Notes under the pieces: model-generated
Seen by the model: the letters and a program-made list of their open reading frames with translations, nothing else
Databases searched by the model: none
What the model was told of the DNA's origin: nothing
Shown here: piece by piece, positions 1-9,423 of the stretch
Layout of the letters: each line of letters starts with the position of its first letter
Position numbering within the stretch: the first letter of the stretch is position 1
Program-made: the position numbers and the translations under genes
Source: Bartonella gabonensis
GTDB taxonomy: Bacteria > Pseudomonadota > Alphaproteobacteria > Rhizobiales > Rhizobiaceae
Assembly (NCBI RefSeq): GCF_903679515.1
Contig: NZ_CAHOYM010000014.1
Location: forward strand, 1 to 43,491
Reading direction: 5' to 3'
DNA: 43,491 bases

Positions 1-369
1 CCTGTAGATCAAGCGCCTGGTTCAGAAATGCCTATGGAGCAAGTTCCAAGTATGTACTCTCCTGTAGATCAAGCGCCTGGTTCAGAAATGCCTATGGAGC
101 AAGTTCCAAGTATGTACTCTCCTGTAGATCAAGCGCCTGGTTCAGAAATGCCTATGGAGCAAGTTCCAAGTATGTACTCTCCTGTAGATCAAGCGCCTGG
201 TTCAGAAATGCTTATGGAGCAAGTTCCAAGTATGTACTCTCCTGTAGATCAAGCGCCTGGTTCAGAAATGCCTATGGAGCAAGTTCCGAGTATGCACTCT
301 CCTGTAGATCAAGCACCTGGTTCAGAAATGCCTATGGAGCAAGTTCCAAGTATGCACGCTCCTGTAGAA
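1..369 (+). repeat. 60-bp tandem repeat, six copies plus a 9-bp partial
   Basis: Units start at 1, 61, 121, 181, 241 and 301. The first three are identical. Copy 4 differs by one base (Pro to Leu), copy 5 by two, and copy 6 by a few near its ends. The period is a multiple of three, so gain or loss of units keeps the frame. Near identity suggests recent expansion. The array probably continues to the left of the window. Confidence 0.95.
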
Positions 370-372
370 TAG
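1..372 (+). CDS. 3' end of a repeat protein (5' end outside window)
   Basis: The frame is open from the first base and stops at TAG 370-372. It consists almost only of a 20-residue unit (PVDQAPGSEMPMEQVPSMYS) repeated six times, ending in a short PVE tail. The unit is rich in Pro, Met, Glu and Ser, has no Cys and carries net negative charge, so it looks extended rather than globular. The last two units drift (Tyr to His, Ser to Ala), which is usual at the edge of a tandem array. The N-terminal part, any signal peptide and the family cannot be seen. I do not recognise the protein. A surface or secreted repeat protein is possible but is inference only. The next gene, gpsA, starts about 400 bp downstream, so the two are probably separate units. 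Confidence 0.75.
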   Translation, partial: PVDQAPGSEMPMEQVPSMYSPVDQAPGSEMPMEQVPSMYSPVDQAPGSEMPMEQVPSMYSPVDQAPGSEMLMEQVPSMYSPVDQAPGSEMPMEQVPSMHSPVDQAPGSEMPMEQVPSMHAPVE

Positions 373-767
373 GAGTGGGAAATATCTGTAGAGCTGATGC
401 GGCATGTATTAGCTCTACGGGTGGGTGCCGCAAAGATTCGTAGGATATGAAGAGGAGGCTAAGCAGGGGAATAAGTGTGATGATTTTGAATGCACTTTTA
501 TTTTTGACAAGACGGCCCATTGAGTATTTAATCAAGCTTTAATTTTTGAGACAAATAGCTATTTGTAAAATATATAAAGGATGATACTTTTACAATTTGA
601 TACAAAAAAAGAGAGTGTGAGAAACAAGTTTTTATGTTGTGTGAGATAAAGCTGAGAAGAAGTAACGTGTCAGTTTTACAGGGTTTATATTAAAGATAGC
701 ATTGAAGTTATTTATAATAATAACGTGCAATTGAAATCGGCAATTGAGAGAACAATCAGAAAATTTA
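373..767. other. Intergenic region, no gene seen
   Basis: AT-rich spacer between the repeat protein and gpsA. It must hold the gpsA promoter, but I cannot assign -35/-10 boxes with confidence. No convincing open frame or strong terminator hairpin was found. Confidence 0.5.
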
Positions 768-1772
768 ATGAAAACCGTTGCAATGACAGTTATTGGTGCT
801 GGTTCTTTTGGTACTGCATTAGCGATTGCTCTTGCTCGTAATGGTCATAATGTTTTACTTTGGGGATATAATTCTCAACACATCAAAAAATTACAAAAAC
901 AACGCTGTAATCAAGTATATTTACCTGATATTCGATTTCCTGAAAATTTATTCCTTGAAGCTTCGCTTGAAACTGCAATAACAGCAAGTGATAATATACT
1001 AATCGTTGTTCCAAGCCATGTATTTCATCAAGTGTTGTATAATATTCGGCCTTATTTGGGTAAAAATTCACGGGTTATTTGGGCAACGAAAGGTTTAGAA
1101 CATGGTAGTGGACGTTTCTTACAAGAAGTTGCTCGTGAGATTTTAGGTGAAAAAATCCCTTTAGCTGTTTTTTCTGGACCAACTTTTGCTAAAGAACTCG
1201 CTATTGGTTGGCCTACTGCAATGACGATAGCAGCTTCTGATGTTGAGTTTGGTAAAGAATTGCAGCAACTTTTTCATTGTGACAAAAGTTTTCGAGTTTA
1301 TAAAAGCTCAGATATGATTGGTGTTCAATTAGGGGGAGTCGTCAAAAATGTGATTGCTATTGGTGCAGGGATATCAGATGGTATAGGATTTGGGGCAAAT
1401 GCACGAATAGCTCTCATCACACGAGGATTAGCTGAAATCAGTCGTTTAGGGGGCGCTATGGGTGCTGAGCTTTCCACATTTATGGGAATGACAGGCTTAG
1501 GTGATCTGGTTTTGACATGTACTGATAATCAGTCGCGCAATCGCCGTTTTGGAATACTTCTTGGTAAAGGAATAGATATAAAAGAAGCGGAAAGACAAAT
1601 TGGTCAGGTTGTGGAAGGGTACTTAAATACCAAGGAAGTACATACGTTAGCACAACGTATTGGGGTAGAAATGCCTATTGTGGAACAAATTTATCAAATT
1701 CTCTATTGTGGTAAAAACATAACCGAAGCGGCTAACACATTACTAAGTCGCACTCTCAAGGATGAAATATAA
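768..1772 (+). CDS. gpsA: Glycerol-3-phosphate dehydrogenase [NAD(P)+]
   Basis: Reduces dihydroxyacetone phosphate to sn-glycerol 3-phosphate in the cytoplasm, giving the backbone for phospholipids. The N-terminal Rossmann motif [10 protein letters not shown] lies within the first 20 residues. The substrate-side motif [10 protein letters not shown], the segment with the catalytic lysine ([13 protein letters not shown]) and the C-terminal helical domain (GLGDLVLTC) are all present. The length is about 334 residues, normal for the family. I chose ATG 768. An in-frame TTG at 744 and an ATG at 783 are also possible, and none has a strong ribosome-binding site; the Rossmann strand begins right after 783, so no start loses a domain. 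The gene stands alone, with decayed DNA downstream. Confidence 0.95.
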   Translation: MKTVAMTVIGAGSFGTALAIALARNGHNVLLWGYNSQHIKKLQKQRCNQVYLPDIRFPENLFLEASLETAITASDNILIVVPSHVFHQVLYNIRPYLGKNSRVIWATKGLEHGSGRFLQEVAREILGEKIPLAVFSGPTFAKELAIGWPTAMTIAASDVEFGKELQQLFHCDKSFRVYKSSDMIGVQLGGVVKNVIAIGAGISDGIGFGANARIALITRGLAEISRLGGAMGAELSTFMGMTGLGDLVLTCTDNQSRNRRFGILLGKGIDIKEAERQIGQVVEGYLNTKEVHTLAQRIGVEMPIVEQIYQILYCGKNITEAANTLLSRTLKDEI

Positions 1773-2139
1773 TACGATCCTGTATTTTTAAATAATTCCA
1801 ATCATAAAAAATAGAAACAGCCTATGATAGAAATATAAAATAGATTGTGTTGATTATTGTATAAGAGGATTACCCTCAGCAAATTACAGATTCATATCAT
1901 TCGATTTTTATGAAATATAGTTGCAATATAAAAGTTTTGGTGCTTGTTAAGCATCTCTTTGAAAATAAATTGTCATTTCTGTTTACATATGTTTATGTAA
2001 TGTAATGAAAGAGATATTTTAATTTTCTTTTAAATGCCTCTCACAATGATATTCGCAAACAGAATAATAGAAAATTCATTGGAGAGTAGCTACTTATTTA
2101 TATAAGGTATAAGCTGGAAATATTATTGCTATCATCTAA
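1773..2139. other. Intergenic region, nothing recognised
   Basis: AT-rich, with stops in all frames and no clear terminator after gpsA. It may contain further decayed sequence continuous with the integrase remnant to its right, but no conserved residues could be read. Confidence 0.4.
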
Positions 2140-2745
2140 TTTCCAATCTTATTTGCTGCATGTCATAGCTTTTATATGCTAGGTAGGGGGGAGGGTATCA
2201 CGTATCTCTGTTTGTGTAATCTTTGAAACAAAAATATAGCCTAATTTAGGAAGGATATGAAGTTTTAAAAGTATAGTTCGCATCTTACCATCATTTTTTA
2301 TTTAGCTTTACGATTTTCAAAAGTATCTAAGGCAATATCTTTTAAATAACAGAGGTTAGCTCATTCTTTTGTTTTTCTCGTTTTTAAATGGGGGTATGCC
2401 TTTCACGCAAAACAAAATACTATTGCTCATTCATGTACTTTTTAAAAAAGGCATCTCTCAATGCACGCAATTTCATTCAAAAGTGGTACTATAAAGTATA
2501 ATGAAAATCCCTGTGAAATACACAAAATCCATTCTTTTTCCCATCTTTACGTTTGTGAAAGAAAAAGCCGACGTTATCACACACTTTTCCAGCCTACAAA
2601 GTTTAGGCAGCTTTTGGTCCTTGAAACGGTTCAGTAAAGATATTTATACCTTTTCTTTTCTCTTCATATCAATCCTGTTTTTTTATATGCAAAAAAGTGA
2701 TTTTTTTGATTCAAATGTGAAGGTTTGAAATTGAAAGTATTATTG
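2140..2745 (-). pseudogene. Decayed phage-type tyrosine integrase (remnant a)
   Basis: Read on the minus strand with frame jumps, this encodes pieces of a P4-like integrase. From the 5' side they are a start region resembling LNRFKDQKLP, then FFHKRKDGK, then the segment LHILPKLGYIFVSKITQ directly followed by TEIRDTL, which is the usual lead into the core-binding region. The same pieces occur in the other three remnants (2845-3975, 8460-8690, 24425-24985). The catalytic C-terminal half is not visible. The 5' flank near 2700-2745 also resembles the flanks of the other copies, so the duplicated unit reached upstream of the gene. Many stops and indels make this non-functional. The family call rests on motif order and cross-comparison, not on a database search. 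Confidence 0.65.
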
Positions 2746-2844
2746 TATTTGTGACTGTCTTTTAAACTGAAAAAATAATGTGATTATAAAAATAAGATTG
2801 AGTTGTTTATATTGAATTAGAAACTTGAATATCGTGAGATTCTC

Positions 2845-3975
2845 TCATTTCAAATCTCTCTATGTTGATCAACGAAAATCATTTTCTTGCACGTTACAAG
2901 CGGGAAAAGCCGTGTAGATAAAAACGATTAAGAAACGATTAAAAATACCTCTTATGAACCGTCTCAAGTTCTAAAAACTGTTGCTACATTGGGAAGCAAA
3001 TATAACGATGGTGCTAGGTTTTTCTTCATAAGTGTAAAGATGGGGGTATGCAAATGGTTTTATGGTTCTACTCACGGTTGCTCCCGTCGCGAAATGGATT
3101 TGGGAGAAAGATGTCTCTTTAAAAAAGCACGTGAATCGGCAACCCAAGTGTATTGGATTTAGGGTGTTCTGTTTTGCATGAGGGGTGTGATCCCAAAAAG
3201 ATACATGATAAACAAAGGCGTGAGGGAAAGCATCATCTTTATTATTTAAAAAATATTGCTGTAAATACTTTTTTGAAAATCGTACAGCTGAATGAAAGGA
3301 TGATAGCAAAGCCGGAAGAGAGTTCCTACAATGTTTTATATTCTTAGGTTGTCTTCCCGTTTCAGAGAGTAATCAAACAGAGATACGCAACACATTTGCT
3401 CCCATCTGGCACACAAAAGCTGCAACAGTAGAGAAAGCACTAAATCGCCTTAATATTTGTCCTCAATATATTGCGGCTTTAGGATTGGATGTTGATTGAC
3501 AAGCAGCAGAAAAAACATGGGCTTTGTTAGAAAAATAACTCCATAAAATATAAAACTTTCCAGCAGAATGGATTGGAAAGATAGACTGGCTTTTTATAAA
3601 ACACTTTGCAAAACAATAACAATGACACAATTGGCTTTGTGTTTGTTTATCCTTATAGGGAGCATACGCATCCTTTGCGTTATATTCATAAAGATCAGAT
3701 TGAGAGAAATATATAGATGATCCTTGACTCGAAAAGTTGAAAGGAAAGCGTAATACTACAACAGAATTAGGTTTCCCTTGTGATCAGAGGTATTAAAAAT
3801 TTTGAAACAAGCCGTTTGCTATTTCGTAACAATTTTTTTCTGCAACCGGTTGTGTTTCCTTGGTGAGAATTGTCTGTCATCATATGTCAATAGATTGAAC
3901 TTGAAGCATTTCCCCATGAGGTTCGTCTAATAGAGAAAGCGCTCAATATGCGACTAAAGCACTTTATAGATGATC
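2845..3975 (+). pseudogene. Decayed phage-type tyrosine integrase, near full length (remnant b)
   Basis: Across shifting plus-strand frames the order of a P4-like integrase can be followed. An N-terminal segment is near 2950-3020 (MNRLK, then YNDGA). A DNA-binding-domain segment with CSRREMDLG and KKARESA lies at 3070-3140. GCDPKKIHDKQRREGKHH is at about 3185-3240, and QTEIRNTFAPIWHTKAATVE followed by KALNRLNICPQY at about 3375-3475. A catalytic-core-like HPLRYIHKDQIE is at about 3668-3705. The C-terminal part to about 3960 is very worn. Stops and indels interrupt every segment. The gene sits head to head with remnant a and ends just before the convergent fabI stop. It marks a former mobile element. 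Limits are approximate. Confidence 0.7.
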
Positions 3976-4004
3976 AATTTTATTTTTTAAAGTGGGATGT
4001 TTTT

Positions 4005-4823
4005 TTATCCTTCTTGAGAATCTTCAGTTTTTTTCAATTCTTCAAGTATTGGCATAGACATGATATTATAGCCTGAATCAACATAATGGATTTCGCCCGT
4101 AACGCCTGATGATAAGTCAGAGAGTAGATAAAGAGCGGACTTTCCAATTTCATGAATATTCACGGTACGACGTAATGGGGAATTTCGACGTTGATGTGAA
4201 AATATCGCACGCGCAGCTGCAATACCATTACCCGCTAAGGTTCTAACAGGACCAGCTGAAATCGCATTGACGCGGATATTTTGTGAGCCAAAGTCCGCCG
4301 CTAAATAACGGACCATAGCTTCTAAAGCAGCTTTAGCAACCCCCATGATATTATAATTAGGGACAACTTGCTGTGAAGCGCCATAGGTAAGGGTTAAAAG
4401 TGCCCCTCCATTAGGCATAAGCTTGCCCGCACGCTGAGCAATTTCAGTAAAGGAATAAGCTGAAATAACCATTGTACGTTGAAAGTTTTCACGTGTTGTA
4501 ACATCAACATAACGCCCTTTTAGCTGATTTTTATCTGAAAAACCAATGGCATGGACAATAAAATCAATTGTTTTCCATTCTTTTTCAAGTTTCTCAAAGA
4601 CGTAGTCAACATTTTCAATTTTTTCAACATCACACTCTAGAACTAATTTACAGCCAAGCTTATCTGCTAGCGGCTGAACACGTTTTCCGAAAGCATCTCC
4701 TTGATAAGTTAACGCTAATTCAGCTCCTGCTTGTGCGAGTTGACAGGCAATGCCCCAAGCAATTGAATGGTCATTCGCAATTCCCATAACAAGGCCACGT
4801 TTGCCCTCCATCAAACCTTTCAT
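4005..4823 (-). CDS. fabI: Enoyl-[acyl-carrier-protein] reductase (NADH), FabI
   Basis: Catalyses the last step of each fatty acid elongation cycle, reducing trans-2-enoyl-ACP, in the cytoplasm. It is a short-chain dehydrogenase-fold protein of 272 residues. The N-terminal nucleotide motif is GIANDHSIAWGIA (residues 14-26). The FabI-type catalytic set is Tyr147, Tyr157 and Lys164 in TLTYGASQQVVPNYN and MGVAKAA, with the Tyr-x6-Lys spacing of the family. The start has GGAG about 7 bases upstream of the ATG. It is the last gene of a three-gene minus-strand cluster fabA-fabB-fabI with short gaps (57 and 48 bp), probably one operon for unsaturated fatty acid synthesis. FabI is the target class of triclosan and isoniazid-like inhibitors (family knowledge). 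Confidence 0.95.
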   Translation of the reverse strand: MKGLMEGKRGLVMGIANDHSIAWGIACQLAQAGAELALTYQGDAFGKRVQPLADKLGCKLVLECDVEKIENVDYVFEKLEKEWKTIDFIVHAIGFSDKNQLKGRYVDVTTRENFQRTMVISAYSFTEIAQRAGKLMPNGGALLTLTYGASQQVVPNYNIMGVAKAALEAMVRYLAADFGSQNIRVNAISAGPVRTLAGNGIAAARAIFSHQRRNSPLRRTVNIHEIGKSALYLLSDLSSGVTGEIHYVDSGYNIMSMPILEELKKTEDSQEG

Positions 4824-4871
4824 ATTATTCTCCGTAAGACCGTACTTTTTTCAATTACTAAGAACTTTCAT

Positions 4872-6092
4872 TTATACATAGCGTTGAAAAATAAGCGTTG
4901 CATTGGTACCGCCAAAGCCAAAAGTATTTGACAATACGATATTCAGTTGTTGATGATCACGTCGTTCACGAACGATTGGCATATCAGCAAAAGCTGGATC
5001 AAGTTCTTCAATATGAGCACTTTCACAGATGAAATTGTGATTCATCATTAACAATGTATAGATTGCTTCGTGAACACCTGCGGCTCCCAAAGAATGTCCT
5101 GTTAGAGATTTGGTGGCAGAAATGGGGGGGCATTGATCGCCTGCTCCAAAAATACGGCGGATAGCTTCTATTTCCGGAGGATCACCAACAGGAGTTGCTG
5201 TTGCATGGGGATTGATATAATCAATTTTATTATTGACTGTTGCAAGGGCCATGCGCATGCATCGTTCTGCTCCCTCTCCTGATGGAGCAACCATGTCATG
5301 CCCATCGGATGTCGCACCATATCCAACGATTTCTCCGTAGATTTTTGCACCACGTGCTTTAGCGCATTCTAATTCTTCAAGAACTAAAACGCCAGCGCCT
5401 CCAGCAATAACAAATCCATCACGGTTGATATCATAGGCACGTGAAGCTTTGTGAGGGATATCATTATATCTGCTAGACATAGCGCCCATAGCATCAAATA
5501 AAACAGAAAGCGTCCAATCCAAATCTTCGCATCCGCCGGCAAAGACACGATCCTGCTTGCCATATTGTATCATTTCATAAGCATTCCCAATACAATGATT
5601 GGAGGTAGCGCAAGCTGAAGAGATTGAATAATTGACCCCTTTTATTTTAAAAAAAGTTGCCAAGGTTGCAGATGCTGTAGAACTCATTGCTTTAGGCACA
5701 ACAAAAGGCCCAACACGCTTTGGACCCTTTTGGCGTGTAATGTCAGCAGCTTCAACGATTGACTGCGTTGAAGCACCTCCAGACCCCATAATAATGCCCG
5801 TTTTTTCATTGGATACTTCATGGGGCTCTAAACCTGCATCAGCAATTGCTTGATCCATGGCGATATGATTCCATGCTGTTCCACGTCCATGAAAACGCAG
5901 AGCACGTCGATCTACGAGTTCTTCTATATTAATATCAGGTTTACCGTAAACTCTGCTACGAAAGCCTAATTCAGCATATTGAGGTGCGTAAGAAATTCCG
6001 GATTTTGCTTCATATAAACTGGTTAAAACGGCTTGGGGTTCATTTCCAATCGCAGAGACAATTCCCATTCCAGTTATAACAACTCGACGCAT
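4872..6092 (-). CDS. fabB: 3-oxoacyl-[acyl-carrier-protein] synthase I, FabB
   Basis: Condensing enzyme that elongates acyl-ACP with malonyl-ACP; the FabB class also extends the cis-3-decenoyl product of FabA, so it is needed for unsaturated fatty acids. It has 406 residues, normal for the family. The active-site cysteine is Cys161 in SISSACATS. The two catalytic histidines are His296 and His333 ([13 protein letters not shown]), with Lys328. The C-terminal glycine-rich loop [12 protein letters not shown] is present. The motif around His296 reads [11 protein letters not shown] rather than the more common NTHGTSTPVGD, a conservative change. The start is well supported by AGGAGG six bases before the ATG. 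It lies between fabA and fabI, all on the minus strand. Confidence 0.96.
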   Translation of the reverse strand: MRRVVITGMGIVSAIGNEPQAVLTSLYEAKSGISYAPQYAELGFRSRVYGKPDINIEELVDRRALRFHGRGTAWNHIAMDQAIADAGLEPHEVSNEKTGIIMGSGGASTQSIVEAADITRQKGPKRVGPFVVPKAMSSTASATLATFFKIKGVNYSISSACATSNHCIGNAYEMIQYGKQDRVFAGGCEDLDWTLSVLFDAMGAMSSRYNDIPHKASRAYDINRDGFVIAGGAGVLVLEELECAKARGAKIYGEIVGYGATSDGHDMVAPSGEGAERCMRMALATVNNKIDYINPHATATPVGDPPEIEAIRRIFGAGDQCPPISATKSLTGHSLGAAGVHEAIYTLLMMNHNFICESAHIEELDPAFADMPIVRERRDHQQLNIVLSNTFGFGGTNATLIFQRYV

Positions 6093-6149
6093 TCATACCT
6101 CCTTATTCCATACAGAATAGTAAAAAATTTTTCCTGATGAAAAGAACCT

Positions 6150-6659
6150 TCAGTCTTCTTTGAATAAAGCAACACGCAAATCATTGGCCTTATAAATAGT
6201 TTCGCCATCTGCCTTTAGCCATCCATCAGCTATTCCTAAGACTAAATTTCCACGTCGAATACGCTTAAAATCTATTCCATATTCAAGAAGTTTGGCTTGT
6301 GGCGTTACCATACCTGATAACTTTACTTCACCTGTTGATATCGCTCTTCCTTTCCCTGGTTCACCCAACCAACCAAGAAAAAAGCCTGTTAATTGCCACA
6401 TACCATCCAATCCAAGACATCCGGGCATAACGGGATCGCCTATAAAGTGACAATTAAAGAACCACATGTCTGGTGTAATGTCAAATTCGGCACGAACCAT
6501 TCCTTTATCGTATTCGCCACCAGTTTCACTGATTTGAGTGATTCGATGAATCATCAACATTGGCGGTGCCGGCAATTGCGCATTACCCCTACCAAACATT
6601 TCGCCGCGAGCGCAGCTTAGAAGCTCTTCATAAGTGTAGCGAGACTTTTGTTCAGCCAT
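6150..6659 (-). CDS. fabA: 3-hydroxydecanoyl-ACP dehydratase/isomerase, FabA
   Basis: Dehydrates 3-hydroxydecanoyl-ACP and isomerises the trans-2 to the cis-3 double bond, the branch point to unsaturated fatty acids. It has a hotdog fold, and the catalytic His and Asp lie in [12 protein letters not shown] and [11 protein letters not shown] chose the ATG at 6659 (169 residues) because GGAG lies six bases before it and the length fits the family; an upstream in-frame ATG at 6680 would add seven residues without a good ribosome-binding site. It is the first gene of the fabA-fabB-fabI cluster and is transcribed divergently from irr, an arrangement known from rhizobia. Confidence 0.96.
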   Translation of the reverse strand: MAEQKSRYTYEELLSCARGEMFGRGNAQLPAPPMLMIHRITQISETGGEYDKGMVRAEFDITPDMWFFNCHFIGDPVMPGCLGLDGMWQLTGFFLGWLGEPGKGRAISTGEVKLSGMVTPQAKLLEYGIDFKRIRRGNLVLGIADGWLKADGETIYKANDLRVALFKED

Positions 6660-6714
6660 AGTTACTCCGTTTATTTGCATATATCTTTATTTCTGCGCTT
6701 TTCTCTGACCTACT

Positions 6715-6758
6715 TTTAGAGCAAATTTTAAAGAGAGGGAAATGATTTTATATCATTT
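6715..6758. promoter_or_regulatory. Candidate operator(s) between fabA and irr
   Basis: Two symmetrical motifs lie in the 261-bp divergent spacer. At 6715-6732, TTTAGAG-4 nt-TTTTAAA resembles the iron control element bound by rhizobial Irr (consensus close to TTTAGAA-N3-TTCTAAA, from family knowledge), with two mismatches and one extra spacer base. At 6740-6758, AAATGAT and ATCATTT form a perfect 7-bp inverted repeat with a 5-nt spacer. Either could mediate autoregulation of irr or iron control of the fab operon. This is motif reading only. Confidence 0.35.
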
Positions 6759-6920
6759 TTAATGACAAAAGCCCTTTTTTATGTATTCTACATAAATAAT
6801 TATTTAAAATGGAATACAAGGTTGCACTGTACTGTTCCCGTTTTATTTTATATTGTTATCTTATTGAAGCAGGAAGATATTTGGGTTTGTAATACGTTAG
6901 GGAGTGCAGGCGATTTAGAT

Positions 6921-7433
6921 ATGAATGAAGAGCAACAGTCGACAAAAGAGTGTGGAGAAGGTGTGCAATATTATTCCACTTCTATGCTAGAAAAGCGTTT
7001 GCGTGAAAATGGTTTACGTCCAACACGGCAGCGGTTGGAGCTTGCACATATGATTTTTTCTGAAGGAGATCGTCATATTACTGCTGAAGAGCTCTATGAG
7101 GAAGCGGTGAAGGTGGGTGTTCCTGTATCCTTAGCAACGGTTTACAATACACTTCATCAATTTACGGAAGCGGGGTTATTACGGATTATTGCCGTAGAGG
7201 GGTCGAAGACTTGGTTTGATACAAATACCTCTGATCACTACCATTTTTATATAGAAGGTAAAAATCGTATTCTTGATATTCCTTGCAATTTGGGAGAGTC
7301 TCCCATTATTGGGAATTTACCCAAACCACCAGAGGGTATGGAAATTTCACATGTTGATTTGATCGTGCGATTAAGACCAAAGAATCAATCTTGTGATAGG
7401 GAGCAGGGATATTCAATGAGGAATAAGAATTAA
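6921..7433 (+). CDS. irr: Iron response regulator Irr (Fur family)
   Basis: Transcription factor that in Rhizobiales senses iron through heme and controls heme synthesis, heme uptake and iron genes. From ATG 6921 it has 170 residues. The Fur-type winged-helix domain is clear (LRPTRQRLELAHMIF, then HITAEELYEEA, then VSLATVYNTLHQF). The C-terminal region has the histidine cluster SDHYHFYIEG in place of HDHFHF-like residues, as in Irr proteins. The frame is open upstream to 6762, but that stretch encodes an unusual hydrophobic leader absent from Fur proteins, so I reject the longer form. Irr is normally about 150-165 residues. The gene faces fabA divergently, which supports the name. The end converges on the next gene with only 19 bp between stops. 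Confidence 0.9.
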   Translation: MNEEQQSTKECGEGVQYYSTSMLEKRLRENGLRPTRQRLELAHMIFSEGDRHITAEELYEEAVKVGVPVSLATVYNTLHQFTEAGLLRIIAVEGSKTWFDTNTSDHYHFYIEGKNRILDIPCNLGESPIIGNLPKPPEGMEISHVDLIVRLRPKNQSCDREQGYSMRNKN

Positions 7434-7452
7434 ACTTAATGCGTTTGAGCAT

Positions 7453-8013
7453 TCACCAACCTTTTATTTTTTCATCAGGATAGATCCCCCATAATTGAGG
7501 TTGAGGGAGCCATCCGTGAACATTATTAAGAGTGATTTCGCACCATTGTCCATCGCATTGGTGGATATTGCCAACGACGTTAGGCTCTACTTCTGCTACA
7601 AGTTCTGCGTTGTCGGCGGGTTTTTTTCGCAGCATCAGCCTTTTTGTTTTATCTTTTTGCCATGGAATAGTTATAGCAGTTCGCTTTCCTGATAAAAGCG
7701 ATTGATACACCCACCCTTCATCACCTTCTGCATCACGAATTTTGCGCCATTGATCATATTCTTGGATGATTTCAATAGGTAATCCCTTCTTTTTGTAAGT
7801 AAAAATGATAGAATAGTTACTTCCTGGCCCAACGCGTACATTAACACGAGTGGGTTTAATCGAAGCAAATCGCGGAAGTGGTAAACCACTGGCGCCTAAA
7901 TTTTGATCAAGGGTTTGTGCGCGCAACAAACGCGGCGAACTTAATACAATGACTTTTGCTATTAAGATACATGATGCAACCATTAAAACGCGAAACCAAC
8001 GAAAATTTTGCAC
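7453..8013 (-). CDS. Exported bacterial SH3-domain protein
   Basis: A 186-residue protein with an N-terminal signal sequence or anchor (RWFRVLMVASCILIAKVIVL, residues 5-24). Two bacterial SH3-like repeats follow. The first is at about 52-108 (VNVRVGPGSNYSIIFTYKKK and WRKIRDAEGDEGWVYQSLL). The second is at about 122-175 (RLMLRKKPADNAEL and WCEITLNNVHGWLPQPQLWG). Such domains often bind cell wall peptides in the periplasm; the role here is inferred. It starts at GTG with AAGGAG six bases upstream. The product is common in Alphaproteobacteria as an SH3 domain-containing protein of unknown function. It is convergent with irr. Confidence 0.8.
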   Translation of the reverse strand: MQNFRWFRVLMVASCILIAKVIVLSSPRLLRAQTLDQNLGASGLPLPRFASIKPTRVNVRVGPGSNYSIIFTYKKKGLPIEIIQEYDQWRKIRDAEGDEGWVYQSLLSGKRTAITIPWQKDKTKRLMLRKKPADNAELVAEVEPNVVGNIHQCDGQWCEITLNNVHGWLPQPQLWGIYPDEKIKGW

Positions 8014-8459
8014 ACTAAACTCCTTTATTTCGTGATATATTGGCTATTTAAAATTTGGAAGATAAGATTGGAGACAGATAAAAATTATGCCATATCGCCC
8101 GTTAACGAGATCTAAACAATGAAAAAATTGTTACGAGAAGAGAAAAATAAAGAAAACAAGCATTTGAATTCCTTAGTGCTTATGGTGTTTATGAGAGTAT
8201 AACTGTAAATAAATATTTGATTTTTAGCGAACTATGCATAAGAAAAATATTAAAACAGTAAAGCATAGTTATGCATATTGTGAATATGGAAACTGTTCAA
8301 TAAAGGGATTATGGTGTGGCTTAAGAAGACAGTTTTGAATGGATAAAAGAATACGATGCATGAAGCATTTAAGTGTAAAAATATGAGAAACATTATAGAG
8401 TAGCTTATATAAAGGGCTAATTTGGACAGGGGTATTTTCTATGATACTCCAATCTATAA
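8014..8459. other. Intergenic region, no gene seen
   Basis: AT-rich region upstream of the SH3 protein gene. Stops occur in all frames and no RNA gene is recognisable. It borders the integrase remnant at 8460. Confidence 0.4.
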
Positions 8460-8690
8460 AATTTATTATACGATGATCTTATGCAATGATAATGCTTATC
8501 CGTATATTATAAACTGGCACCATCATTCTATTTTACAGCTCTCAATGTTATCAGTTCCTATTATTTAGAGCATTCATAAGAAGCATTTTTTTTTATTTGC
8601 AGATGCCTCCCGCTTGCCGATGTGCAAGCAAAAATCTCGATAGATTCAATATGAGAGGGTGTTGAGAGAATTTACTGTATTCAGAGTTAT
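8460..8690 (-). pseudogene. Integrase 5' fragment (remnant c)
   Basis: The minus strand here aligns by eye with the 5' part of the remnant at 24425-24985 and with the start of the one at 2845. The shared landmarks, in order, are an upstream flank with CTTGCACATCGGCAAGCGGG, a short lead with CTTATGAATG, and a frame reading NDGASLYYTDKHYH, which matches DGA-x-LxxHKRK of integrase N-terminal domains. Only the first 60-70 codons and the 5' flank remain. No promoter or function is implied. Confidence 0.55.
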
Positions 8691-9423
8691 TACCTAATAT
8701 GAAAGACGATTACTTATGAAGATAAATCAATAAGTTATCAATTTTAATTCGTTATTTAAATTGTAAAAACATCTTCATCAAAAGTGGTAATATAAGGCAT
8801 TTACACTCATAATTAAAATATGAGTGTTTTCTCTATTTATTTTCAATTTTCTGTTGTTTCAACTCAGTATAAAAAAGTTTAATAAAATAAGCAGGATTAT
8901 TCAATACGCTTATGAGGTTAATTACATAAGTGAATAGAAAAAATTATGTATTTTCACATTCTTATACACACAATCGCATATTGCGATTGTTATTTGTGTT
9001 TTGCAATCAGATCTAAAACCTTCGAAAGATGCAGAATATTTAAGTACAAAAAAAGGCCATTATCATCAAACGTGCACATAAGAAACAATTATTTAAGAGA
9101 TAAAAAGAAGGTGTAAGATTATAGCGAAAAGTGATAACAAAATACCTTACACTCAATCCACATTTTACACAAGTCGCTTAAATCTCTAAAGTGTCATTTG
9201 TTATCTGTTTTTGAAAATGAGAAAAGTGAAGCAAAATTCATCTCTCTGATAAAAAAATTATCACTTTCAGGTCATTAATACATTAGTTTATATAACAATA
9301 CTAAACAATATTGCACAAAAAACACCACAGGCAAATAACTTATTGCAATTGCCTATAAAGATAAAATTGGGAGGTAGATTATACTCTATTGCTTATGCAA
9401 TTCTCTGATGTATCAAAAGTATA
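8691..9423. other. Intergenic region with two small hairpins
   Basis: No coding frame is supported. Two structures stand out: a hairpin at 8803-8827 (9-bp arms ACACTCATA/TATGAGTGT, followed by TTTCTC), and an inverted repeat at 8970-8990 (9-bp arms ACAATCGCA/TGCGATTGT, 3-nt spacer). No gene is close enough to say what they serve. Confidence 0.4.

Noticed and set aside
1..369. CRISPR-like array
   Set aside because: The repeats are contiguous 60-bp coding units without spacers.
2501..3309. Short intact frames at 2501-2728 (plus) and 2971-3309 (minus)
   Set aside because: Both are antisense to the integrase remnants, whose motifs read in the other direction.
6762..6920. Upstream extension of irr adding 53 residues
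   Set aside because: The added residues form a hydrophobic leader not known in Fur-family proteins, and the ATG at 6921 gives the normal length and domain start.
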